Positions 17,265-26,127 of a DNA stretch of 64,000 nt are shown one piece after another. Made by a program: the position numbers and the translations under genes. Position 1 is the stretch's first letter. Each line of letters starts with the position of its first letter. The notes under the pieces were generated by a model. The model saw only the letters and a list, made by a program, of their open reading frames with translations. It was not told where the DNA came from and ran no database searches. Source of the stretch: an uncultured Bacilli bacterium (GTDB lineage: Bacteria > Bacillota_I > Bacilli_A > RFN20 > DUOF01); contig CAKPSD010000001.1 in assembly GCA_934183255.1 (NCBI GenBank), forward strand, positions 434,001 through 498,000, written 5' to 3'.

Positions 17265-18030
17265 GCTCTTTTACCTCCTCTAATACTACATTTATTATAT
17301 CATAACTAAAACCCTTAGCCATTAACTTTGCTCTTATTTTATTAACTATCATACTATCATTTAAACTATATTGCTTATTTTTTAACAATTTAGCTAATTG
17401 AACTCTTGCAAGCTCTACTTCACTATTATTATCTTTACTAACATTAACACAATTAATTAACTCTTCTTCATATCCATATTCTTTTAGTTTTAGTTTAACC
17501 ATTTGCTCTTTCACTTTACTTGCTTTATTACTATACATTTTTAAATATTTTTCTTTAACTTTATTAAAATTATTTAAATAAATTTCATCCTCAATACTAT
17601 CTATACATTTATTAATAAAATTAATATTAATTTTCTCTTCACTTAACTCTTTTCTTATCTCTAATTTCCCTTTTTTTTTCATTAGTAAACTATCTAATTT
17701 AACACTCGCATAATACTCATCATTAAGTAATCCCATTCTAAGTAAACTATTTATAATTTCAGATATTTCTTTATTATTTAATCCATCATCTTTTAATTTT
17801 TTTCTAACGCTATACTCACTAAGTATTTTCTTATTTAAAGTCTTAATTATATTAGTTTTAGCAAGTATAACTCTTTCATACTCTAACAAGTAATCTATTC
17901 TTTTTTGATCAATACTTGAATCATTAGCTATTGGATTTTCTATATAGTTTTCTTTACTAATAAAAAAACTCCCATTACTAGTAACAATTTCAACTTTATT
18001 ATCTTTAAATTTCACATCTTTAACTAACAT
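17251..18030 (-). CDS. recX: RecX-like regulatory protein
   Basis: A 259-residue, all-helical, Lys/Glu-rich protein with the repeated three-helix RecX units. Typical segments are YSVRKKLKDDGLNNKEISEII, LGLLNDEYYA-type and KLKEYGYEEELI. RecX binds RecA filaments and limits recombination. The N-terminal ~60 residues (KFKDNKVEIVTSNGSFFIS) resemble the extra domain of Gram-positive RecX. First gene of the recX-yhaM-PAP2-ABC-F operon; GGTGG precedes ATG 18030. Confidence 0.88.
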   Translation of the reverse strand: MLVKDVKFKDNKVEIVTSNGSFFISKENYIENPIANDSSIDQKRIDYLLEYERVILAKTNIIKTLNKKILSEYSVRKKLKDDGLNNKEISEIINSLLRMGLLNDEYYASVKLDSLLMKKKGKLEIRKELSEEKININFINKCIDSIEDEIYLNNFNKVKEKYLKMYSNKASKVKEQMVKLKLKEYGYEEELINCVNVSKDNNSEVELARVQLAKLLKNKQYSLNDSMIVNKIRAKLMAKGFSYDIINVVLEEVKEHETY

Positions 18031-18057
18031 AAAACCACCACTTAAATTATATAATAG

Positions 18058-18324
18058 TTAATTAACTAATCCAACATATTTAATAGTTTTAAATTTCTTA
18101 ATTCTAACTAAAATATTTCTTTTTACTTCAATAAAATAATTATCTTTTTCTATTACTACTTTATATTTATCATTATTAAAACTCTTTAAATTTTTATTTT
18201 TAATATCATATTCAATATATTTTTTTAATAACATTAATTCATTTTTTTCTTTATTATATAAACAAAACTCTAATGTTATTAATAACACTATGAAGCACAC
18301 AAAACTACTTATACATTTGAACAA
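18058..18324 (-). CDS. Small unknown secreted or anchored protein (operon gene 5)
   Basis: 88 residues: one N-terminal hydrophobic segment (SSFVCFIVLLITLEFCLY, about 6-23), then a basic, Lys/Asn-rich soluble part. The layout (short hydrophobic N-terminus, then a small domain) resembles pilin-like or competence-type minor proteins, but no processing motif is visible. Start TTG 18324 follows GGTGGTGA and lies inside the previous gene's 3' end in another frame. Last gene of the 18-20 kb operon. Confidence 0.5.
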   Translation of the reverse strand: MFKCISSFVCFIVLLITLEFCLYNKEKNELMLLKKYIEYDIKNKNLKSFNNDKYKVVIEKDNYFIEVKRNILVRIKKFKTIKYVGLVN

Positions 18325-18511
18325 ACTTAATCACCACCTGAATCCCTATTAAGAAAAGATAAAAACTATAAATATCTAATTTCTTCTTAAAAATATATTT
18401 ATTTAAAATAGTTAAAATGAAACACAATAAATTAATATAAATTAAATTTATGTTAACTAAAATATTTATAAAAATAACACTTAAAGTTTTAAATATTACT
18501 TTAATATTCAT
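18305..18511 (-). CDS. Small membrane protein (operon gene 4)
   Basis: About 68 residues from ATG 18511, which has GGAGA 7 bp upstream inside the previous gene's last codons. Two hydrophobic stretches fill most of it (VIFKTLSVIFINILVNINL and IDIYSFYLFLIGIQVVIKF-like). It overlaps its neighbours on both sides (11 and 20 bp), which supports its being a real translated gene. No family recognised. Confidence 0.5.
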   Translation of the reverse strand: MNIKVIFKTLSVIFINILVNINLIYINLLCFILTILNKYIFKKKLDIYSFYLFLIGIQVVIKFVQMYK

Positions 18512-18809
18512 AATTTTTCTCCAAATAAAAATAATATTCTTTATCAACCATAAACCCATATTTAAAATGTACTTTAAATTTAAAATTATTGTCATCACAA
18601 ATAACTATTTCATAGAACTTATTACTTATATCTTCTTTAAATTTATCTTTATCAATTTTTAATTCATACCTATTATCCATATATAAATAATCATTAAAAT
18701 TATTAAGATATTGTTCATATATTTTATTATCTATTTCTTTTAAATAATTAATATTTTTCTTACTAATAAAAAGAGTAAAAACACTTATAAAAATAAACAA
18801 TATTCTCAT
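18501..18809 (-). CDS. Small unknown exported protein (operon gene 3)
   Basis: 102 residues. The N-terminal hydrophobic stretch MRILFIFISVFTLFIS looks like a signal peptide or anchor, followed by a soluble, Asn/Asp/Tyr/Lys-rich domain. AGGAG precedes ATG 18809, whose ATGA overlaps the stop of the gene before it. Function unknown. Confidence 0.55.
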   Translation of the reverse strand: MRILFIFISVFTLFISKKNINYLKEIDNKIYEQYLNNFNDYLYMDNRYELKIDKDKFKEDISNKFYEIVICDDNNFKFKVHFKYGFMVDKEYYFYLEKNYEY

Positions 18810-19687
18810 AAATAACTCCTTTTTAATATATACTTAGATTCCTTGTTTCCAATTAAATTTTCCTTTGTAATAACATTAAATTTTAAAGTTACTTTTTCAA
18901 ATGAATTAGACTCATAAATAACTAATTTCATCTCATATGTTTCATCAACATAAGGAAGCAATATATTATTGTCTATTCTTGTATTAACTACATAATCTTC
19001 ATAAGTTTCTCCTTTTATTTCGTTTATATAATAGTTATTAGAGAACTCAAAATTAACACTATTTTTATTAGTTATCATTTTTAATGGGAATGTATATTTT
19101 TTATCGTAATAAATATTTAAATTATTAACCTTTTTATTTAGATATAAATAAGCATCACCATTTTCAAAATTTAAAGCATATAAATTTATTTTATTAATTG
19201 GTATTAAATTATTAAAACTAAAAACATTTATGTTTTCCATGTTTAAAGATACTAACTCATAATATTCTTCTATTTTATTATTTTCATAAATAACTATACT
19301 TGGATATTTGCTTTTACAAGACTTGTTTTTATTTAAATCACATAAATCATTATTTTTAGGATATACTGGAAATTCTATATTAGTTAAATTTATATTTTTA
19401 TTATTACTTATAATATTTATCTTTAAATAACTTTTTTCTCTTATTTTAAAAGGTATTTTTGCTCTTGTTTCTTTTTTGTTTTCTATTATTAATGATGATT
19501 CATAATACTCTTCATTATTATTAATTTTTAAAGTAATAACATCCCTAATATAACAATTAATAGTAATATTTAAATAAATGAATTCTTCACTATTTTCTAC
19601 ATTACTATACTCAATTTTTTTTACTTTAGAATAATGCTTATTAAATAAATTTACGATAACACAAAAAACAAGTGCTAGTTTATGCAT
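18806..19687 (-). CDS. Unknown exported protein, ~293 residues (operon gene 2)
   Basis: The N-terminal MHKLALVFCVIVNLFNK is a short signal or anchor sequence. The rest is predicted beta-rich, extremely Asn/Lys/Ile-rich, with one Cys pair (DLCDLNKNKSC). Tandem beta-type segments suggest Ig-like or adhesion-type folding. Family not recognised. GGAG precedes ATG 19687, which overlaps the stop codon of the sigma-like gene. Confidence 0.6.
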   Translation of the reverse strand: MHKLALVFCVIVNLFNKHYSKVKKIEYSNVENSEEFIYLNITINCYIRDVITLKINNNEEYYESSLIIENKKETRAKIPFKIREKSYLKINIISNNKNINLTNIEFPVYPKNNDLCDLNKNKSCKSKYPSIVIYENNKIEEYYELVSLNMENINVFSFNNLIPINKINLYALNFENGDAYLYLNKKVNNLNIYYDKKYTFPLKMITNKNSVNFEFSNNYYINEIKGETYEDYVVNTRIDNNILLPYVDETYEMKLVIYESNSFEKVTLKFNVITKENLIGNKESKYILKRSYL

Positions 19688-20015
19688 ACCACCACTCCAA
19701 AAAAATATTAATAGCTTTTTTTCTTAACCTATAATAAGTACTTCTAGAATAATAGTATATCCACCAATCATCTTTTTTCCTAGTTAAATATTCATTATAA
19801 ATAACCTTAGATAAACTATCATCTAACTGCAACAAAATATAATCTACTTTATCTTTTAAATTATAATAGTATTCCAATTTTTCTTTTAAATTTTCACTAT
19901 TATTTTCGCATATCATTGATGAATTACTTTCATAAAATTTAATTTTTTTGTAATCCATACCTATCTTTTTTACAACCAATTCTTTTTGCTTGTTTGTTTT
20001 TATTATAGTATTCAT
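19680..20015 (-). CDS. Sigma-region-4-like protein, MG284/MPN403- or ArpU-like
   Basis: 111 residues. The C-terminal third reads LSKVIYNEYLTRKKDDWW followed by YYSRSTYYRLRKKAIN, matching the helix-turn-helix of sigma region 4 and ArpU-type late regulators. A very similar 'SKSTYYR..KKA' ending occurs in the Mollicutes MG284/MPN403 family (from memory, no search done). The N-terminal part is helical. I chose ATG 20015 because AGGGGG lies 7 bp upstream; the earlier ATG at 20051 lacks a site. It heads the coupled operon of small exported proteins and may control it or recruit RNA polymerase. Confidence 0.65.
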   Translation of the reverse strand: MNTIIKTNKQKELVVKKIGMDYKKIKFYESNSSMICENNSENLKEKLEYYYNLKDKVDYILLQLDDSLSKVIYNEYLTRKKDDWWIYYYSRSTYYRLRKKAINIFLEWWYA

Positions 20016-20062
20016 TTTCATTCCCCCTAATAATTTAATATTGGGAAGCATGTCAAAATTAC

Positions 20063-21733
20063 TTAATTATTTTTACTTTTTTTAGAATCCTTTAAAAATT
20101 TAGCAAATATTTTAGTTCTTGTTTGCTCTATTTCATTAGGTTTTTTACCACCTTTACCAAAATAAATACCCGCAAAATATTTAACACCATATTTAGATAA
20201 ATTTTCAAATTGAATATATTCTTTTACTCCAATAGCAAATAACTCTAATTCATATCTATTAGCTAACTCAACAATATTTATAACCTTATTTTTACTTAAA
20301 GTATTATTCATATTGTTAATGATACTTTCATCCATTACTAAATAAGTAGCATTCTTTAAAATATAATCATAATCATACATATTACTATAATTTATATCTA
20401 CTGCTATCTCTATTCCTTCATCTACAATTTTACTAACACTACTGCTTATATTAGAGAACTTATTTATCATTTCATAGCCTTTTTTAACATTCAAAATAAT
20501 TACTATTTTACACTCGTTATACGAATGATTTGATAAATAAACTTCTAGAAAAGTACTTAGATCTTCTAATTGTAAGTTTATAAATATTTTAGAAGATTTC
20601 ATTGGTCTTTTCTTAATAAAGTTAACAAGTTCAGCATCAATTAAAGAATACATTAATTTATCTACTTTATCTTCTTGAACTGCTAAACTTGTTATTTTGT
20701 CATAATTAATTAAATTATTACTAAATACAGGTGTACTAATATATCCTAAAAACCTTCCTTTAATATTATTAAATACAGGTGTATAGTTTATTTCAACCTC
20801 TTTACCTTTAATTATATTTTCTATTTCTTCTTCACAAACACTTAAAGTATTTTCCTCTAATTTCATTTCTTTATTATAAATTACTATGTTATATTTTTTT
20901 CTCTTCTTAGCATAATCAGAAGCAATATACGCACACTTAATAAACTCATCTAAATCTTCATATTTTCCTATACACATACCTATTCCAAATACTACATTTA
21001 TATTAAGACACCCAACATCTATTGGTTTACATAGTTTTTTATTAATATATTGAATATGTTTTATAGCTTTCTTTTTAGATATATTTTTATTGTAGTAAAT
21101 AATAAATTGATCTGAGCCTATATAACAACAAAAAGTTTTTTTCTTTTCTATCTTTAATAATCTTTCTTTTATAACTTCAAGAACATAATCCCCACATTTT
21201 TGTCCATATCTTTGATTAATAGTATTAAAATCTTTTATATTAAGATAATAAAGAACTGCACTTTTTTTATTCGCTTCATTATGTATAGTTCTTATATCAT
21301 CTAATTTTTTTAACTCGCTACTTTGCTTTACTCTATCGATTGAATAATCACATTTTAAAACTATCTCATCTTCTATACTTTCTTTAAAGGTAAAAACAAA
21401 ATTATACACTAAATCATTTTTATTAACAGCTAATTCAAATTTATTGTTATCTAGTTTATTTATATTATTAATATTCTCTTCAAATTCTTCTTTTTTGCAA
21501 ACCTCTATAATACTTTTGCTAATATCAATATTCAAATAAGTATAATTATTAATAATAACATCTTTATTTTGCACATTATATTTAATGTATAAAGAAGATT
21601 TTTTTTGTGTTAAATTTTCAATTATTTTTTTATTTGTTTTCTTTCTTGTTACATATAAAATAGTTTCATAGGATATTGTAATAATCAAAAGTAATGATAA
21701 TAATACATAAATGCATTTTAAATAAATTGACAT
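20063..21733 (-). CDS. Membrane protein with degenerate GGDEF and EAL domains
   Basis: One N-terminal membrane segment (about 6-28), a PAS-like or unknown region, a GGDEF-fold domain (about 155-285) and an EAL-fold domain (about 305-550). The GGDEF active-site loop reads IGSDQF (205-210) instead of R-GGDEF. The EAL signature position reads GYISTPVF instead of a GYEALxR-type motif. Both domains therefore look catalytically dead, although the folds are kept (YLNIKDFNTINQRYGQ, ELFAIGVKE). Probably a c-di-GMP or other nucleotide sensor, or a scaffold. AGAGGTG precedes ATG 21733. Confidence 0.8.
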   Translation of the reverse strand: MSIYLKCIYVLLSLLLIITISYETILYVTRKKTNKKIIENLTQKKSSLYIKYNVQNKDVIINNYTYLNIDISKSIIEVCKKEEFEENINNINKLDNNKFELAVNKNDLVYNFVFTFKESIEDEIVLKCDYSIDRVKQSSELKKLDDIRTIHNEANKKSAVLYYLNIKDFNTINQRYGQKCGDYVLEVIKERLLKIEKKKTFCCYIGSDQFIIYYNKNISKKKAIKHIQYINKKLCKPIDVGCLNINVVFGIGMCIGKYEDLDEFIKCAYIASDYAKKRKKYNIVIYNKEMKLEENTLSVCEEEIENIIKGKEVEINYTPVFNNIKGRFLGYISTPVFSNNLINYDKITSLAVQEDKVDKLMYSLIDAELVNFIKKRPMKSSKIFINLQLEDLSTFLEVYLSNHSYNECKIVIILNVKKGYEMINKFSNISSSVSKIVDEGIEIAVDINYSNMYDYDYILKNATYLVMDESIINNMNNTLSKNKVINIVELANRYELELFAIGVKEYIQFENLSKYGVKYFAGIYFGKGGKKPNEIEQTRTKIFAKFLKDSKKSKNN

Positions 21734-21770
21734 AATTTTTCACCTCTCTATTATATCTTAATTCATTATA

Positions 21771-22667
21771 TTAATTTAAAGGTGGCAGATAGAAGTTACC
21801 ATTAACACGCTTTACTTCCATAATTGTTGTAAAACTACCTGGATCTATTCTTTTTACGATATCTCCTATCATTCTAGTTTGGTTTGAATACACTACTAAT
21901 CTAAGCATTTTTCTATTAGTATGACTATACGCTCCTACTACATCTATAATAGTGCAGCCATGATGAGAAACTTTCATTAACTCTTCTGATAATTTTTCTG
22001 CTTCTGTAGTAACTATTTCAAGTAAAACTTTCTTTTGTCCTATATATAAATTATTAACAACTAATGAGTTTATAAAGAAATAAATAACTGTATACACTAA
22101 AGTATCAAAATCTTTAAAAACAATACCACCTACAACCAATATTGAAGCATTCATAAAGAAATTACATGTTCCTATACCTTTACCCTTATTTCTAGCTAAA
22201 TACATCGCTATAATATCTGTTCCACCATTAGAAAAGCTATTTGCATATGCAAGTGCACATGATATACCAGTAAGTAATCCTGCTAGTATTGATGAAGTTA
22301 ATAAATCTAATGTATTAAATTGTAAAGTTTCAAATAATGAAGCCGGTATTATTGATACAAATAAAGATACTAAAGCAACATTTGCTATAGAAAATAGAAT
22401 GAATTTTTTTCCTATTCTTTTAAAACCAAATATAAAAATTGGAAGGTTAAAAATTGCATAGAAAATACTATACAAAATAGATTCCATGGTTTCTTTACTT
22501 ATAACTATTGATATTGCTCTAGAAACTAAAATAGTAACACCAGATACTCCTCCTGCTAAAAACTTATTAGGTTGAACTATTAACTTTATAGCAGTTGCAT
22601 ATAGTAATGCACATACAACTACCATTAAAGATCTTTTTAATATTTTCTTTAACTCTTTATTTTTCAT
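21771..22667 (-). CDS. YitT family membrane protein
   Basis: 298 residues: five to six hydrophobic helices (LVVCALLYATAIKLIV, LAGGVSGVTILVSRAI, GLLTGISCALAYANSFSNGGTDII), followed by a soluble C-terminal DUF2179 domain (about 215-295, VSHHGCTIIDVVGAYSHTNRKML and ...PGSFTTIMEVKRVNG). This is the YitT layout of Firmicutes; substrate unknown. The gene follows the CNNM-type transporter with a 5-bp gap, so the two are co-transcribed. Confidence 0.9.
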   Translation of the reverse strand: MKNKELKKILKRSLMVVVCALLYATAIKLIVQPNKFLAGGVSGVTILVSRAISIVISKETMESILYSIFYAIFNLPIFIFGFKRIGKKFILFSIANVALVSLFVSIIPASLFETLQFNTLDLLTSSILAGLLTGISCALAYANSFSNGGTDIIAMYLARNKGKGIGTCNFFMNASILVVGGIVFKDFDTLVYTVIYFFINSLVVNNLYIGQKKVLLEIVTTEAEKLSEELMKVSHHGCTIIDVVGAYSHTNRKMLRLVVYSNQTRMIGDIVKRIDPGSFTTIMEVKRVNGNFYLPPLN

Positions 22668-22672
22668 TATAC

Positions 22673-23950
22673 CTACTCCTCATCATAGTCTGTTAATACT
22701 TCTATTTCTACTAAATTAACATTATCATCTTCTACTTCTAATATAGTTATTTTCAAATTATCATAATATAATTCAACGTTCTTATTAACTTTAACAACAA
22801 CTTCTTTTATCCATTCATTTACATTTTTAGCTTTAGTGTGTGGGTAATCTGTGTCTGTTAAATAGTTATCAAACAAATCATTTAATGTTACTTTACCATT
22901 TACTTGATATAAATGATTACCTATTTCAAATACATTAGATGGTGAATCATCATATTCATCATATATTTCTCCAACCAATTCCTCTAAAATATCTTCTAAT
23001 GTTATAATTCCCAAAAAATTCTTTTCTTTAATATTATCTACTACTACAGCTAAATGAGATTTATTCTTTTGTATTATTTCTAGTGCATATGGAATAAGAC
23101 GCCTATGAGAAACATAAATAGCATCTCCCATTAACTCTCTAGCACTTTTTTTAGTTTCACTAGCATAACAAGCATATACATCTTTTTGATTGATAACGCC
23201 TATTATTTTATCAGTTTCTTTATCATAAACTGGTGCTCTAGAAAATTGATGATACTCAAAGAAATCTGCTACCTTTTCAAAATCATCTTCTACATTAAGA
23301 TACATAACATTTTCTCTAGAAGTCATTACCTGTCTAACACTAATACTATCAAAATTAATCGCACTTTGTATTAATTCACTTTCTTGATGTTCTAATACTC
23401 CTTCTTTTTCTATCTTTTCAACAATATCAATTAGTTCGTTTTCTGTTGCTGTTACCTTTTCTTCTTCATCAACTAAATCATTTACTTTTTCATTTAATTT
23501 TCCAAATAATATTGTAATAGGCATTAAAACAAAAACTAATACATCCATAGGCCCTGCTGCAAACATTGCAAACTTTTCTGGCCATGTTCTTGCAAGTGTT
23601 TTAGGCATTATTTCTCCAAAAATAATTACTAAAACAGACATCACAATAGTTGCTATAAGTACTCCTGATTCGCCCATATTATAAATAGTAGAAAATAAAT
23701 AAGTAGCTAGTGAAGCACTTGTTAAGTTAACAATATTATTACCAACTAATACAGTACTTAAAAACATTGCATAGTTTTCACTTAGTTTAACAACTTTTTT
23801 AGCTTTTTTTGAAACATTCTTTTTAGAAGATTTAGCATATTGCTTCATTCTAATAATATTAACACTTGAAAAAGCAGTCTCAGTTGCTGAAAAGAATCCT
23901 GAAAGAATAAGTAAAATTCCAAGTACTATAATTGTAATAATCGGTCCCAT
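22673..23950 (-). CDS. CNNM/CorC-HlyC family protein
   Basis: 425 residues: DUF21/CNNM membrane domain (about 1-180, starting LILSGFFSATETAFSS), two CBS domains (about 200-325, including SRENVMYLNVEDDFEKV), and a C-terminal CorC_HlyC domain (about 335-420). This family is linked to Mg2+/Co2+ homeostasis at the membrane. In Firmicutes it is often called hemolysin-like (YrkA/YhdP/MpfA type) without evidence of hemolysis. GAGGTG precedes ATG 23950. Confidence 0.92.
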   Translation of the reverse strand: MGPIITIIVLGILLILSGFFSATETAFSSVNIIRMKQYAKSSKKNVSKKAKKVVKLSENYAMFLSTVLVGNNIVNLTSASLATYLFSTIYNMGESGVLIATIVMSVLVIIFGEIMPKTLARTWPEKFAMFAAGPMDVLVFVLMPITILFGKLNEKVNDLVDEEEKVTATENELIDIVEKIEKEGVLEHQESELIQSAINFDSISVRQVMTSRENVMYLNVEDDFEKVADFFEYHQFSRAPVYDKETDKIIGVINQKDVYACYASETKKSARELMGDAIYVSHRRLIPYALEIIQKNKSHLAVVVDNIKEKNFLGIITLEDILEELVGEIYDEYDDSPSNVFEIGNHLYQVNGKVTLNDLFDNYLTDTDYPHTKAKNVNEWIKEVVVKVNKNVELYYDNLKITILEVEDDNVNLVEIEVLTDYDEE

Positions 23951-24051
23951 TTATATATATACACCTCGTATTATTATTATACATATTTAACATTTTATTT
24001 TCTATGTTTAAAAAGCCTTTTTTTAGTTAACTATAATAGTAGGTGAAAATA

Positions 24052-24276
24052 ATGAATAAAGAAAGAATAGTTGGAATAAAAAAAGACAATTTAGATAGAA
24101 TAGTAGAATTTAAGACTAATACAGGAAAGATTTACAATTATGAAATGGCTAAAGAAGCTATTACTAATGGAATTATAATAGATGCTCATCTAAAAAAAGG
24201 AAAAGACTCCCTTACTTACATCGTAGATAATACTGAAAGTATTAAACATTCCTTTGAAAAAGCACAAGAATTTTAA
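24052..24276 (+). CDS. DUF3892 family protein
   Basis: 74 residues beginning MNKERIVGIKKDN. The pattern (RIV.IKKD..D.I...TN.GK.Y.YE.AK.AI..G.I) matches DUF3892, a small family of unknown role common in Firmicutes. I chose ATG 24052 (AGGTG upstream) over the GTG at 24043, which overlaps the ribosome binding site. A TATAAT box (24032-24037) sits just before it. Confidence 0.75.
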   Translation: MNKERIVGIKKDNLDRIVEFKTNTGKIYNYEMAKEAITNGIIIDAHLKKGKDSLTYIVDNTESIKHSFEKAQEF

Positions 24277-24346
24277 TGGAAGTGTTGAATTTATGTTTTA
24301 ACTTATGTTAACATTATTATGTTAAACGAATAAGGAGAAATGTTGA

Positions 24347-24976
24347 GTGAAGAAATTTTTTGTTGCTATAGGAAACTTTTTTAAGAAAATAGGATTATTT
24401 ATCTGGAAATACTTAAAGATTGCCTTTAATTATGTAAAAGAAAATGCTTGGTTACAACCAATTGTATTAGTTGTTTTAATTTTTGGATTAGTATTTGGAA
24501 TACAAGGTATTGTTAATGCAGTAGATAAAGCTAAAGAAAATAGTAGTTCTGAAACAGCTAATGGAAAAGATGTTTTTACTAAAATTACTTATGGAGAAGT
24601 AAAGTCAAAATTAGACAATAAAGAAGACTTTGTTCTATTTATAGGTTCTCACAATTGTGCTCACTGTATTCAATTTAAAAAAGTTATAAATAAGTATGTT
24701 TCTTCAACTGGTAAAATGATTTATTATGTTGATATTGATGATACTAGTGATACTACAAGAGATACTAATATTTTACTTGAATGGAAAGAAGATCTTGATG
24801 AAATAGCTACTAGAGACTATGATAAAGAAGATTCATTAAGTACCCCTACTACTGTAGTAATCAGAAATGGTAAATTTGTAGATGCTAAATCTGGTGCTAT
24901 TGGATTAGAAGGTGGAGATGAATACTTAAATTTCACAAAGTTTGTTGAAGGCGAATATATAGGTAAATTTGAATAA
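24347..24976 (+). CDS. Membrane-anchored thioredoxin-like protein
   Basis: 209 residues: a basic, amphipathic N-terminus, one membrane segment (about 37-57), and an extracytoplasmic thioredoxin fold with the redox pair NCAHC (Cys104, Cys107) and the cis-Pro loop LSTPTTVV. Likely a thiol reductase or oxidase acting on secreted proteins. Start GTG 24347 follows AAGGAG; no ATG is available nearby. A weak hairpin terminator follows (24979-25006). Confidence 0.85.
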   Translation: MKKFFVAIGNFFKKIGLFIWKYLKIAFNYVKENAWLQPIVLVVLIFGLVFGIQGIVNAVDKAKENSSSETANGKDVFTKITYGEVKSKLDNKEDFVLFIGSHNCAHCIQFKKVINKYVSSTGKMIYYVDIDDTSDTTRDTNILLEWKEDLDEIATRDYDKEDSLSTPTTVVIRNGKFVDAKSGAIGLEGGDEYLNFTKFVEGEYIGKFE

Positions 24977-25029
24977 ATTAAAAAGGCTTGAATAAAGCTT
25001 TTTTAATATAATGAAAGGAGAAAATAATC

Positions 25030-25287
25030 ATGGAAAACAAATTAGTAGTAAAAGGTGTTTATAAACATTTTAAGGGAAATTATTATTTAGTTGAAGATGT
25101 AGCTACTCATAGTGAGGATAACAGTAAATATGTAGTATATAGAGCGTTATATGGTGATAATGGTCTATATATTAGACCTCTTGATATGTTCTTATCTAAA
25201 GTAGATAAAGAAAAATATCCTAATGTAAAGCAAACGTATCGTTTTGAACTACAAAATATAGAAAAAGTTGATAATTTAAAAAAGTAA
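25030..25287 (+). CDS. DUF1653 family protein
   Basis: 85 residues. The arrangement GVYKHFKGNYYLVEDVATHSE, then VVYRALYGDNGLYIRPLDMFLSKV, is typical of DUF1653, a small beta-barrel-like family of unknown function. AAGGAG lies 8 bp before ATG 25030. The 3' end overlaps a hairpin shared with the convergent gene. Confidence 0.88.
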   Translation: MENKLVVKGVYKHFKGNYYLVEDVATHSEDNSKYVVYRALYGDNGLYIRPLDMFLSKVDKEKYPNVKQTYRFELQNIEKVDNLKK

Positions 25288-25313
25288 CTAAATCAAATAG
25301 TTACTTTTTTTAT
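25279..25313 (+). terminator. Terminator between convergent genes
   Basis: Stem AGTAACTA / TAGTTACT, followed by seven T on the + strand. A run of A precedes the stem, so it may serve both directions. Confidence 0.75.
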
Positions 25314-26127
25314 TTTCTAAATATTTCCAATAATTCATATAAATATCAATATCTTCTTTATGATACTTTAAACATCTTGATATTCTAGAATATAACACAA
25401 TAGTTAACATTGCATATATCTTTTTACTATCTTCATTTAAAATATCATCTAATCTTTCTAAAGTAATATTTTTTAAAATATCAACATTACTAACAAAAGC
25501 AAATAACAAGTCGTATAAAGAATCTCCTAATACTGGTTCAGGATCGATAATACCCACTAATTTATTATTTCTTTCTATAAAATTATGTGTACCAAAATCA
25601 CCATGTAATAACTTTTTATTAAAAGGATATTTTTTTAATTCATTAACACATTCAATTACAAGACTATTACTAGGAATATAATCTTTAATATTTTTGCTAC
25701 TGCTATTTACTTCATCTAATAAAAAATCATTCCAACTATTTACCTGTTCTTCAAAGTATCCATAGCTTCCTTCATTATATTCCTTATAACTATTTACAAA
25801 TCTCACTAACTTATTAATTGTATCATCTACATTAACTACTCTTTTCATGGTATTTCCTTCAATAAAATCATATACAGCATATTCATATTTAGAATCAACA
25901 TAAATAATCTTTTGAAGTATATCCTGCTTGTTTAAACTTAAAAATTCTATTTCTCCTTTTAATAAAGTAGGATTGTTTTGTTTTATTAGATATTTGTTAT
26001 TTAATAAGATAACTCTACTACAAGCACCATCATTAAAATATTTGTGATTTTCATAGTTTATATTTAATACTTTAATTACTTCATTTATTATTCTTTCATC
26101 ATTTTTAAAATTCATTTCATTAATCAC
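25288..26127 (-). CDS. Aminoglycoside-phosphotransferase-fold kinase, at the thiN position
   Basis: 279 residues with the APH/choline-kinase fold. HGDFGTHN (175-182) is the catalytic loop (Asp177 base) and IDPEP (194-198) corresponds to the metal-binding DxD-type site. Substrate unknown; choline, ethanolamine, thiamine or a sugar are all possible, and resistance is unlikely from context. In B. subtilis the gene after rpe is thiN (thiamine pyrophosphokinase), so a small-molecule kinase here may be a functional replacement (inference). GTG 26127 overlaps the rpe stop; ATG 26115 is an alternative start. Confidence 0.75.
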   Translation of the reverse strand: MINEMNFKNDERIINEVIKVLNINYENHKYFNDGACSRVILLNNKYLIKQNNPTLLKGEIEFLSLNKQDILQKIIYVDSKYEYAVYDFIEGNTMKRVVNVDDTINKLVRFVNSYKEYNEGSYGYFEEQVNSWNDFLLDEVNSSSKNIKDYIPSNSLVIECVNELKKYPFNKKLLHGDFGTHNFIERNNKLVGIIDPEPVLGDSLYDLLFAFVSNVDILKNITLERLDDILNEDSKKIYAMLTIVLYSRISRCLKYHKEDIDIYMNYWKYLENKKSNYLI

